Of a stretch of 64,000 bases of DNA, positions 12,363 to 23,176 are shown in pieces. The translations under genes and the position numbers were made by a program. Origin of the DNA: Beroe forskalii (lineage: Eukaryota; Ctenophora; Nuda; Beroida; Beroidae); assembly GCA_011033025.1 (NCBI GenBank), contig WFMF01000179.1, positions 1-64,000 of the forward strand, given 5' to 3'. The notes beneath the pieces were generated by a model. It saw only the letters and a list, made by a program, of their open reading frames with translations, was not told the origin of the DNA and made no database searches. Every line of letters starts with the position of its first letter. Position 1 is the stretch's first letter.

Positions 12363-12505
12363 TAATTTCCCCTAATTCATGTGCATTGTTCTTCAATGGG
12401 TAAGCACCAGAAACTGCAGGGATCTATCAATATTCAATAGGTATTCCGCAAACATAAGGCAAATTACAACGTAAAAGAGGATTTAAAGGTGACCTTTAAA
12501 TTTAA
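12363..12505 (+). repeat. Direct repeat copy A (about 140 bp)
   Basis: TAATTTCCCC, then GGTAAGCACCAGAAACTGCA, through AAAGAGGATTTAAAGGTGAC. Copy B at 12801-12942 is nearly identical. The 300 bp between the copies has no recognisable gene. Confidence 0.8.
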
Positions 12506-12800
12506 TTAAAATCTAACTGTAAAATCTAAGCTGTAAAAATCTAAGTCTGAAAGCATCAAACGAATCAAGCTCTCGGCGAAGCTGTAAAATCTAACTATCG
12601 AATTTTAGTTGATATCAGAATTCCGATATACCATTTCATTTGTTGGTGTTACTAAACATAGTTTATGCCGATATGTCTACAAATAAGCCAAATTACTGAC
12701 TCTCGGAATACTGGAGGTTTTCTGAGGGAAGTCGGCACACCAGCAGCCGCCAATTCTTTAATGATTGTTAAAATTTAAATTTCATTCGATAATTCAAAAA

Positions 12801-12942
12801 TAATTTCCCCAATTCATGCATTGTTCTTCAAATGGGTAAGCACCAGAAACTGCAGGGATCTATCAATATTCAATAGGTATTCCGCAAACATAAGGCAAAT
12901 TACAACGTAAAAGAGGATTTAAAGGTGACCTTTAAATTTAAA
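12801..12942 (+). repeat. Direct repeat copy B
   Basis: Nearly identical to 12363-12505, with small indels near the left end. The AAAGGTGACCTTTA box recurs once more at about 12980, so the two copies sit in a locally repeated region just left of the foldback element. Confidence 0.8.
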
Positions 12943-13038
12943 GTAGCTCCTGAGGTCAGCTTTAGTTCTTTACGATTTAAAGGTGACCTTTACCGAATTT
13001 AAAGCCCAGACTCTTTAGATTTGTTTTAAGGGTATGAC

Positions 13039-16000
13039 ATTTGCAGATTGGAACATAACATACACTAGGTATTTAGATTTAGCCCACTATAAAATGATCA
13101 TTGTTAGATGATCTTCCTTACAGGCCACCCTATGGAATAACTTTCTAGATGTAGAGTGCTAAGGGGCAGCCACACTAGCATTATTTCACTTAAGTGTCGC
13201 ATGTTTGTAGCTTACACGCAATAACAAATTGATAGCTGACTTATAGGCAATCTTCATGAACTCTATTTCATAATTGGAAATGTTCTACTGGGTGGCTTGC
13301 AATTCATAGTGTTTGATGTTCTGGGTTTCTGTTGTTCATGAAACATTTCTTAAATGGAAAATGTTCATATTAAATATTTCTTAAATGTTGTAAAATATTT
13401 CATATATGTTCATGGAAGTAAACATGTACACTAAACTAAATTCTAGTTACATAACATCCACCCTGACCTTGATTCACCTCTAATACAAAATATGAACCTA
13501 ACTGGACTCTGAAAATTTTCTATTTCATATTTTGAACGGATGATGTGTTGATGTACACAAGTTAGCAATACCTGCCCCTAATGCATGTGAATTTGGCATT
13601 CACTATTTTCAGATTAAACATATCATAATGTTGTTTTTTATATCGGGGGCATCACATATTTGATATGCTGAAATTGAGATTGGGAGACGGACATTTCATC
13701 ATAAACATTCTATCACGACATTTCATCTCACTGACATTTCATTCTGACACTTCTCTCAATTACAAAAACTTTCATCACTATGGTGTGTGCTATAAAGTAC
13801 GACATTCTCAAGTGCAGTTTCGTCTCAAAGACTTTGGCACTCATCTCACCACAACTTGATTTTCTGTAAAATGTCTGGCTGACCTCAGTACAGGCATTTC
13901 ATATCAGGCTACAACACTTCATGTCTCGTTATGGCTTTTTACTCTTATCAGGGGAAAAACACTTGATATCAAGAATTGGGTCACTTTATCTCAGACTGCG
14001 ACATTTCATCTGGTACTTCATCTCAAAAGTATGACCTTCTATCTCTGAGTTAACAAAATATGAACTGCTTCAACATCTCAGATTTTGTTTCATCTCTGAT
14101 TTTGACTTAAATCTCAGACTAGATGTTTTATCTCTGGATTTGACACTTCACATCGTGAACTTTAATTTCCTTTGTGTTGGAAAATATTATTAACTACTAG
14201 ACACCATTTATTAACATATATTCGCCATGTTTAGGGAAAATATTCGCTATTGGGCGCTTGTTCATTCTTAAAAAATTTCTTCATGTTTAAGGAAATAATT
14301 CTTCTTATGATATAAATTTCTTTTTGGAATAAATTTTCTGTATTGGTAAAATATTTAATAATATTATGAATTGCAATATATTGCCTCTCTAAGTTGCACA
14401 TGGCCCCACCTCTGCATGATTCGCATCTGTTGCAAAATGTGGTTTTCTAGCTTGACTCCACAATTCTATTTCATATTTTAGAACAGATGATCAATATTAA
14501 TATTACAAATTGCATAGCAATCCAAGAGCTACTGTGTATTATGTAATTTAAAGCATCAATTATACTTTTCGGATTTAACAAAATATCATATATATTTTTG
14601 GTTCAGACTCATATAGAAGGCCGATTTCATGATCTAGAACATCACATAGTACGACGGGCTAAGTTTGAGTCGTCGAGTCAGTCGTCGAGTCAGTCGTTCG
14701 TCGAGTCGAGTCTCGTCGAATCGTCGAGTCGTCAGTCATCTGAGTCGGCGGTCGTCGGTCAGTGATCGAGTCGAGTCGTCGAGTCGAGTCGTCGAGTCGA
14801 GTCGTCGAGTCGGAGGTCGTCAGATCGAAGTCGTCGTCGAGGTCAGTCGATTCGTCAGGTCGAGTCATCGAATCGTCGGTCATCAGTCAGTATCCGAGTA
14901 GGTCAGTATCAAAGTAGGCCGACTCGACTCAACTCGACGAGTCGTTGACTTTTGTCTTGGCTCTCGATCGTCGACGACATCGACGACACGACGGCGGACA
15001 CGACACGACACAACGACTCGCTCGACTCGGCTCGACTCGACGACTCGACGACTCGACTCGACGACTCGACTCGACGACTCGACTCGACGACTCGACTCGA
15101 CGACTCGACTCGACGACTCGACTCGACGACTCGACTCGGCTCGACTCGACTCGACGACTCGACTCGACGACTCGACTCGACGACTCGACTCGACGACTCG
15201 ACTCGACGACTCGACTCGACGACTCGACTCGACGACTCGACTCGACGACTCGACTCGACGACTCGACTCGACGACTCGACTCGACGACTCGACTCGACGA
15301 CTCGACTCGACGACTCGACTCGACGACTCGACTCGACGACTCGGCTCGACGACTCGACTCGACGACTCGACGACTCGACTCGACTCGACTCGACTCGACT
15401 CGACTCGACTCGACTCGACTCGACGACTCGACGACTCGACTCGACGACTCGACTCGACGACTCGACGACTCGACGACTCGACTCGACGACTCGACTCGAC
15501 GACTCGACTCGACTCGACGACTCGACGACTCGACTCGACTCGACGACTCGACGACTCGACTCGACGACTCGACTCGACGACTCGACGACTCGACGACTCG
15601 ACTCGACGACTCGACTCGACTCGACTCGACGACTCGACTCGACGACTCGACGACTCGACGACTCGACTCGACGGCTCGACTCGACGACTCGACTCGACGA
15701 CTCGACTCGACGACTCGACTCGACGACTCGACTCGACGACTCGACTCGACGACTCGACTCGACGACTCGACGACTCGACTCGACTCGACGACTCGACGAC
15801 TCGACTCGACGACTCGACTCGACGACTCGACTCGACGACTCGACTCGACGACTCGACTCGACGACTCGACTCGACGACTCGACTCGACTCGACTCGACTC
15901 GACGACTCGACTCGACGACTCGACTCGACGACTCGACTCGACGACTCGACGACTCGACGACTCGACGACTCGACTCGACGACTCGACTCGACGACTCGAC

Positions 16001-17903
16001 TCGACGACTCTCGACTCGACGACTCGACGACTCGACGACTCGACGACTCGACGACTCGACTCGACGACTCGACGACTCGACTCGACGACTCGACTCGACG
16101 ACTCGACTCGACGACTCGACGACTCGACTCGACGACTAAACTTCGCTCCGTCGTACTATGTGATGCTCCTATGATCATATGAAAACGGGCTCTCTGTTAG
16201 GCTATAACGAACCAAAATGACATAACATGACATTTTGTTAAATCCGAAAAGTATAATTGATGCTTAAATTTACATAATACACAGTAGCTCTGGATTGCTA
16301 AGTGCAACTTCCTGTACATTAATACATCATCTGTTCAAAATATGAAATAGAATTTCAGGAGTCAAGTTAGAACACATTTTGTACAGATGCGAATCAAGGT
16401 GAGGGTGGGGTTGAATGTTGATGTGTGTAACTTAGAGTGTACATATTGTAATCATAACATACGACAATATTTTATCTAACACGGCGAAATTTATTCCAAA
16501 AAGAAATTTGATACCCAGCAAGCGAATATTTTCCAAACATGGCGAAAATTTCTTTAAGAATGAATGTGTTGCCCAATAGGCGAATATTTTCCTAACACGG
16601 CGAAATATTCTGTATTAATAAATGTGTTACCCAGTAGGCGAATATTTTCCTAACACAGCGAATTAAAGTCTACGATGAAGTGTCGTATCCAGAGATAAAA
16701 TATCGTAGTCTGAGATTTTAAGTTTCGTAACCAGAGATGAAGTGTCGTACCCTGAGATGAAGTGTCGCAGTCTGAGATATTTTGTTTACCCTGAGATGAA
16801 GTGTCATACTTTGAGATGAAGTGTCGTACCCTGAGATGAAATGTCGCAGTCTGAGATAAAGTGACCTACCCTGATATCAAGTGTTTTTCCCTGATAAGAG
16901 GTGCCATACCCAGAGATGAAGTGTCGTAGCCTTGGATATGAAATGTCGTACTTTCGAGGTCAAATGATACACTTTACAGAAAATCAAGTTGCAGTAAGAG
17001 ATGGAGTGCCGTACCCTTGAGACGAAACTTCGCACTCTGGAGATCAAAGTCGTACTTTATAGCACAATCAAATTACAGTAGGAGATGAAGTTTCGTACTT
17101 TGAGATGAAGTGTCAGGGACGAAATGTCGCGAGATGAAATGTCGTGATATAACGTGTCGCGAGATGAAATGTCCGTTCCCCAATCTCACTCTGTCGTAAG
17201 TTATGTGATGCCCTCATGATATAAAAACGGGCCATTATGATATGTTTAATCTGAAAAATATGAATGCTTAAATTTACATACACAGTAGGTAAGTAGGTAG
17301 GTATGTATTGCTAAGTGCAACTTTGTGTACATCAACACATCATCTGTTCAAAATACGAAATAGAAAATTTTCAGGAGTCAAGTTAGAACACATTTTGTAC
17401 AGATGTGAATCAAGGTCAGGGTGGGGCTGCTATGTGTAACTTAATTAGTTTAAAGTGTACATGTTATCATAACATACGGCGAATATTTTATTAACACGGC
17501 GAAATATTTTCTAAGGCGAATATTTTCCGAACACGGCGAAATATTCTCTAAGAATAAATATGAAACCCAGTAGGCGAATACTTTCCAAACACGGCGAATT
17601 ATTCTCTAAGAATGAATGTGTTACCCAGTAGGCGAATATTTTCCTAACATGGCGAAATAGAGTCTACGAAGATTGTTTATAAAACAGGCGAATAATTGCT
17701 TAGCATTGCGTGTGTTTACAAACATGCGACCACTTTGGCGAATATAATGCTAGTGTGGCGAATATTACCCTGCACTTTACACGCATTCTTAGAAAGTTAA
17801 CGCATAGGGTGTGGCCTGTGGCGAATATCATTTTAACAATGCGATCATTTTTATAGTGTGGCGAATTCAATACCTAGTGTGGCGTTGTTCTAATCTGGCA
17901 GGG
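13039..17903. mobile_element. Giant foldback element: about 1.6 kb inverted arms around a minisatellite loop
   Basis: The left arm (13039-14655) and right arm (16148-17903) are inverted copies. Matching blocks are: TTGCAGATTGGAAC at the left end with GTTCTAATCTGGCA at the right; CACTAGGTATT near 13065 with its complement near 17870; CATCACATAGTACGACGG (14638) with CCGTCGTACTATGTGATG (16149), directly next to the loop. Each arm holds two copies of a subunit (TATTTCATATTTTGAACAGA type; left at about 13500 and 14465, right at about 16330 and 17340). Each also has runs of GAGATGAAGTGTCGTACC-like repeats and of GGCGAATATTTTCC repeats. The right arm keeps many CG-containing boxes that the left arm has lost. 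No transposase frame is seen. Long inverted repeats with internal direct repeats around a unique loop are the hallmark of foldback (FB/Galileo-type) transposons; the superfamily here is unknown. Confidence 0.82.
14655..16137. repeat. CTCGA / CTCGACGA minisatellite in the foldback loop
   Basis: From about 14925 to 16137 the sequence alternates CTCGA (5 bp) and CTCGACGA (8 bp) blocks, often as the 13-mer CTCGACTCGACGA. From 14660 to about 14915 the complementary sense (GAGTCGTCGAGTC) prevails and is more degraded, so the array itself changes orientation. All six frames are largely open, giving Ser/Arg or Asp/Thr/Arg/Leu-rich translations. These are a consequence of the repeat and not evidence of a protein. 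CpG density is extremely high compared with the AT-rich flanks. Confidence 0.92.
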
Positions 17904-18105
17904 GGGCTTAGCATGACTGCCACTTGTCTGGTTGCTCAACATGACCTAGGTGCATTTGTGATCGCTGTATAGAACCATCACAATTTAATCATGGCAGCTA
18001 CAAGTCCTAAGCAAACATTAATCATTGAAACAGAAGAACATGTCAGGGACTTTATCCTTCAAGTTTAGGTTTGGGGGCCTACCTTAAAGGTCTCCAATTT
18101 AACCG

Positions 18106-18148
18106 CCCCAAAAGCTGAGGTAGGTATTGGACTGATGATGCCTGCACA
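18106..18148 (+). repeat. 43 bp direct repeat, right copy (partner at 12284)
   Basis: AAAAGCTGAGGTAGGTATTG then GACTGATGATGCCTGCACAC, in the same orientation as the copy at 12284. Both lie outside the ends I assign to the foldback element. Confidence 0.7.
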
Positions 18149-18340
18149 CCATTCATATTGGTGTGATACACTTGGATCTGGCTGTTTCTGCATAGTATGT
18201 CTCAAGGAATCATGTTCAAGTTCATAGTTTGAGAAAAGTCTTGCAGATTGATGTGTTTTAAAAGATTGGTCCTTTAATACTCTAATTGTTGATTTATAAG
18301 TTTAGGTTATACCTAGATAACTTTTCTAGATTTAGTTCTC

Positions 18341-18730
18341 ATGCTATGTTCTATTGCTATGTTTACCTATGATCAACCTCTCTCAGAGGAACATCCCCAG
18401 AACAGCACTGACATGCTGCAACTGCACAAGATTCTTGAACCCTGTTCCTTGCTTTTCCTCAAAGTCAGCAGACCTCATCTGGAAGTGTTCTCCTGGCCTC
18501 CTTGTAAAAAGTGTAAGAACATATGGACTTACAGTGTTCTTACCAGACAGAAACTCTCAGCAGAGTTTGATGAGCTACTGGAGTTTGTTGAGCTGTCCTT
18601 CTACCTCAGTATCAAGGAGATGAAGAATATTGCTATTAGACAGCTGATGGGTATTTCAGAGAACATCATCAGTAACTGGAGGACTCTCCTGCACATAAGG
18701 GTGGAAGAGTGGTTGATCATGACCTGGTAA
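18341..18730 (+). pseudogene. Possible ISXO2/IS1595-like transposase N-terminal relic
   Basis: The frame carries a CKKCK zinc-ribbon-like half, then a helix-turn-helix-like stretch (IAIRQLMGISENIISNWRTL) and ends at TAA near 18730. The overlapping frame at 18354 contains CCNC and a W-x-C pair, so the zinc ribbon may be split by a frameshift. The order zinc ribbon, leucine-rich helix, LGISE..ISNWR-type HTH is typical of the ISXO2-like transposase family that is domesticated or mobile in many invertebrates. The catalytic DDE domain is not seen downstream. The assignment rests on pattern only. Confidence 0.42.
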
Positions 18731-19165
18731 AAATATTTTTATCCCCTATCATTTTCTTAAGTACCTTCCACTGTGCATAGTTTTCTATTCAAAAATAGTG
18801 TAATAGATATGAATTCGGTAACATTTTTATACCTATGTACTGGAGGATTATTTATAAGGATTGCCCTAGTTGCAGCTGCCCTGATTGAATTTTGATGATG
18901 ATGCAGTGCTTTGCTAATTTACCATACCGCCGTCACTTATGTACCTAACAAGCAATTGTGGAATTTCATTGAACCTGAGTAGCCTTTAGTCTTTGACTCT
19001 CTGAGTTATATCTGAGGAGTCTCAGTGAAGTCTAAAGACACCTCTGAAATGTGGTTGTGCTGCATGATCAGTGATCACTTGCACTGCCATTGAATATAAA
19101 TTGATTAATATTTTTCTGACCATATAACAAGCATTGATGAGATATCAATCATCACAATTTTCAGG

Positions 19166-19268
19166 ATCTTGGGTATGGTTTCAAGAAGGGGTTTCAGATG
19201 ACCTCTACCCAACCCAGTCTGACAAGAATCTTTGCCTGGTCTATATCCATTAGACTGCCATGTATAAG
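19166..19268 (+). other. Exon-like unit, copy 1 of 3
   Basis: Begins after an acceptor-like tttcag with GATCTTGGGTATGGTTTCAA and ends at AAG|GTGAGT. Diverged copies with the same splice-like edges lie at 20753-20862 and 20977-21069. I do not recognise the encoded peptide (GYGFKKGFQMTSTQPSLTRI in one frame). Confidence 0.45.
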
Positions 19269-19528
19269 GTGAGTCCCTAGAACTACGCCTTTAAAATTGA
19301 GCAAGGATGGCAAGAAATACACATTTTTACCACAATTGAGCCATAAACCCCCAGGTTTGGCAAATAGGGGTTAAATTTTTGGGGGTTTGTGGGGGTTGCT
19401 CCCCCCCCCATAAATGGATCTGCACTTCTATGGTATTAATCAGATGTTTTGGGTGCAGTTTTTAAACCACTGCAAACAAACACAACCAAATATGATCCGT
19501 ATCATGGATATAAATCCATCTTATCTTA

Positions 19529-20369
19529 TCTTACTATATATAATGCGTGTTGTTAATGTATATATATATATATATTTATTTATATGTGGCGATTCATTTT
19601 CAAGTTAGCATCGAAATTATCTTTTAATTGTGTTGTAAGAAAGTTATAATAAATCAGAAAAATAAAGAATTTTTTTTGCGGTCACCCTGAGGGGAGTGGG
19701 GGACCACGCCCTTTTTTTCGCAAAAATTAAACTTTCGATTTTTTTCAAAATTCCTTCGCCATCGAGTTGCTCATGATGAATAAAAATTTTGAGAATTTTG
19801 TCCGCAATATTGGGTCACCCTGAGGGTAGTGGGGGGCCACGCCCTTTTTTTCGCAAAAATTAAACTTTCGAATTTTTTCAAAATTCCTTCGCCATTGAGT
19901 TGCTTATGATGAATAAAAATTTTGAGAATTTTGTCCGAATTATTGGGCCACTCTGAGGAGCGTGGGAGGCCACGCCCTTTTTTTCGCAAAAATTAAACTT
20001 TCGAATTTTTCCAAAATTCCTTCGCCATCAAGTTGCTTATGATGAATAAACGTTTTGAGAATTTTGTCGGAATTATTGGGTCACCCTAAGGGGCGTGGGA
20101 GGCCACGTCCTTTTTTCGCAAAAAATAGATTTTCGAATTTTTTCAAAATTCCGGTTCGCTATGGAGTTGCTTATGATGAGTAAAGGTTTTGAGAATATTG
20201 TCGGCAATATTGGGTTACCGTTGGGGGCGTGGGAAACTTTTTTTCGCAGAAATTAAAGTTTCGAATTTCCCCTTCAAACTCGCACGGTCAAATCACTGTC
20301 AAAGGGACATGTGGCTGTTAGCTCATGCGGCTGCCATCATTCGCCGTCCGTAGGACGGGAACCGACTAG
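19529..20369 (+). mobile_element. Helitron-like non-autonomous element, family 1, copy 1
   Basis: The 5' end TCTTACTATATATAATGCG directly follows A, and the 3' end CTAG directly precedes T, with a short hairpin (CCGTCCGTAGGACGGG) just upstream. These are the diagnostic Helitron termini (A|TC...CTAG|T). The interior is a tandem of about 120 bp units (TTCGCCATNGAGTTGCTTAT; CACGCCCTTTTTTTCGCAAA), about four times. Two further copies in reverse orientation are at 47658-48337 and 49178-49873. No Rep/helicase is present. Confidence 0.72.
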
Positions 20370-20752
20370 TTTGAATAATTAAGAAAACATATTTGAAAAT
20401 AAATTACTGATCTTTGACCATTTTTCCATATCTCAAATTTTGTTCAAATTATCCCATGAACCAGTCCCAAACTCAAAAGTGTAAATTGGGACAGGGAAAT
20501 TGGAACAGTGGTCAGTGAAACTTCCCCAATTATGGATCATTTATCTCTTATATCATACACATATACAGCACTTAAGAATTAGAATGAGGCCTTTTTCCTT
20601 GTTTTTGCCATTTTATCAATGATATCTTGGTGATTGGAGATGGGAAAACATGATCATGATGCTTGAATTGTTTGAATAGATTGCAATGAGGGTCATCAAT
20701 TGGCATGGTATTTAAATCAAAATTTAATTCTACACAGCTACATGTTCAGGTT

Positions 20753-21069
20753 CTTGGGTACGGTTTCAAGAAGGGGGTTTATTAAGATGTCCTCTACCCA
20801 ACCTAGTCTGACAAACATCGTTGCCTGGTTTCTGTGGATAAGGTTCTTGCACATGATGTGAGTCCCTAGACCGATATTTAATCCTTGCCTCTGTGATATT
20901 AAGTGTTTTCAGTTCATTTGTTGATTTAGTACACTTCAAATAGAGGAGTTTGACTCCAATGCCTTACATTTTCAGGTTTTCTGGTAAAGTTTCTTGGAAG
21001 GGGTTTCCGATTTCCTCTACCAAACACAGTCTGATACATCTCCTTATCCTCCCCCCTGCTAATAGTAAG
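20753..21069 (+). other. Exon-like unit, copies 2 and 3
   Basis: Copy 2 (20753-20862) begins ttcag|GTTCTTGGGTACGGTTTCAA and ends near a GTGAGTCCCTAGA also found after copy 1. Copy 3 (20977-21069) begins tttcag|GTTTTCTGGTAAAGTTTC, ends AATAGTAAG|GTATGC, and is open in one frame (VSWKGFPISSTKHSLIHLLI). Three tandem diverged copies look like duplicated exons or a decayed gene; the product is not recognised. Confidence 0.42.
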
Positions 21070-21423
21070 GTATGCCAGATTTCACGGTCTTTGAATAAGA
21101 GTCGCATGATAGCAATTAATGAGTACTTTATTTATTCTCTTTTGACTCAATTGTACAAGTACAAATGGAAACGTTGTGGCTCTTTAATGAAAATCAATCT
21201 CGTCGTTCACAACATCTTCAGGTCTCAAATTTGATTGTATAAAGTATAGTAGTGTTGTAAAGTTTTAAATTTTACAACACTACTCCCCCAAAAAAGCAGA
21301 AGCCATTTCAGGAAGATATTTTTCCTTTGCATCATGGGATTAATTGCCATCAGAGTGGCTTTAATTAAATCTCAGATATCAATAATTGAATAATGAATAA
21401 TAAACAGTGCTTTTTATTAGAAC

Positions 21424-21705
21424 TCTATTTGTTACAGATACAACGGGATACAATGTCTCATCTGCATCTACTACTAAACGGGAGACGGATGTACAAGAGA
21501 TCCAGACAGACACCCCAGCACGGGACATCCTGCTACATGTTGTCTCAGTCGTCAGGACTACTATGGATGGGATCGCGTGCCCTACCTCCCCAGCCTCATC
21601 TGCATCAGAAATGTCTAGATTCGATAAATGCAACGGTACTTTCCTCTGTCACAGAAATGTCTAGATTCGATAAATGCAACGGTACTTTCCTCTGTCACAT
21701 GGTTC
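21424..21705 (+). other. Exon-like open stretch with a 46 bp tandem duplication
   Basis: After an acceptor-like gttacag (about 21438) all three forward frames stay open for over 180 bp. The 46 bp block 21606-21651 (CAGAAATGTCTAGATTCGAT start) is perfectly repeated at 21652-21697. No domain is recognised, and with several open frames the coding claim is weak. Confidence 0.3.
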
Positions 21706-23176
21706 ACCTCTTGGGGAGTTGTAGTGCCCCTTATGATAAAAGACTACAGGCGGCTTCACACCAAAGCCTTAATGCAGGATAAACCAATTTTAATTTTTCA
21801 GTGCATGGGAATTACATTGCACTGAAACAATACCAACCATTTGAGCACATGGGAACTATATTGTGCTTAAATTCACTGTTCTGCCCATTGCCGTCTTAGT
21901 AACTGTTGGTTATTGATGAGAGAGAATCATGAATTATCTCACTTAGCTAATCGTGACATGATTGAACTGTAGTCATAACAGATAATCCTTTGTCGATTTG
22001 GGAAGTTATCCAGAGAGAATTTGACCCGCCTGTCGAATCGTGATGAACGGAATTTCGGTCGCAATTTGCTAGCTTGGAATCAGGAAATTCTCGTTTTGGT
22101 TCTTCCTCCTCTGCTGCTCTACAATAACTCTCGAACTTGCCATTGTGGTTGCGAGATCCGTTATCTGCTTCTCGTTGATCCTCGTCGAAAAAATTAGCTG
22201 ATCACTGAACCGGCAAAAACACTGAAATAATCTGGTGGTAGATGTTTCATTATTTGTTGTTAAAAGAATATAGTTTGTGTTTAATAAAAGTTTGAAGATA
22301 ATAATATTCTTAGAATTAAATCAGAGCAACTTTTAACTGTTATTAAGTGTTAAAGTGGTACGTAATAACTTGCAGTTTAATTACGATTTTAGGATTTGTA
22401 GCGCCTTAAAGAAAAGTCTACAGGTTTTTTTAAAAGCAGGAGCAATATTCAGCCAATTCTGAGCTATTTTGATATTTGTTAAAACTTTAACAATACCATG
22501 AAGTTAAATAGTCACTGTGGATTCCTTATCCTATGATGAATGTGACACATGTGAGGGTTCGTCTAGTGTGGCCAGGAATGGTCCCAGACGGCTCAAAGAC
22601 CAATGACACAATCTGAGGAGGAATGACACACTCGATAAGTGCCATTTTGGGTATCATTTAAAAGTTGAAACTGATCTATATGTTTTGTATTGAGGTTATG
22701 CCGACATGCCATAATATTGTGCAGTAAAACAGTATTAGTTTAGGTTCCATTCTTTTAAAATTTAAATATGTCAACAATATCCATTGTTATATTTGCAATG
22801 TTGGTCTCCACCATATTTCATCACTGAATTGAGGTCATATGTTTTGTTTCAATGTCTACAACTAATTTATGAAATTGCAATTGAAGTACAGTGATTGGAG
22901 CACTGGACATTGTTTGGCCACATTCCACAATTATGAAAATTATAGGCTATGTTACTTGTTTATTGAATTAACTTTGCCTTGGTGTTGACAGATCAAATGG
23001 TTGTCAGAATATTGATATTTCTCTTGTATTATATCTGTGAAAGTTGGTATCATGAAAAATTCTAATCCAGCATTGACTTTGTAATTCTATACTTTATTTC
23101 CAACATTATTTCATACCTCTGTTGAGTTAATAATAATAAAGTTATTTAAATACTAAAATATTCCAATTCCTTGAGG
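21706..23176. other. AT-rich non-coding stretch upstream of the RICTOR fragment
   Basis: I see no recognisable gene. A short palindromic TTTTAAATTTTACAACACTAC pair lies just before it (about 21255-21285). Confidence 0.45.

Noticed and set aside
12148-12396. Minus-strand 82-codon frame as a gene
   Set aside because: It overlaps sequence repeated at 18106 and 12801, with no domain or splice support.
14883-16178. Three open frames of about 400 codons rich in Ser/Arg or Asp/Thr/Arg across the CTCGA array
   Set aside because: They exist on both strands at once and follow directly from a stop-free short repeat; no start context, splice signal or complexity supports a protein.
21424-21640. Open frame with a DTTGYNVSSAS stretch as a RICTOR Ser/Thr-rich exon
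   Set aside because: The resemblance is only compositional and it lies on the wrong side of the RICTOR N-terminal fragment.
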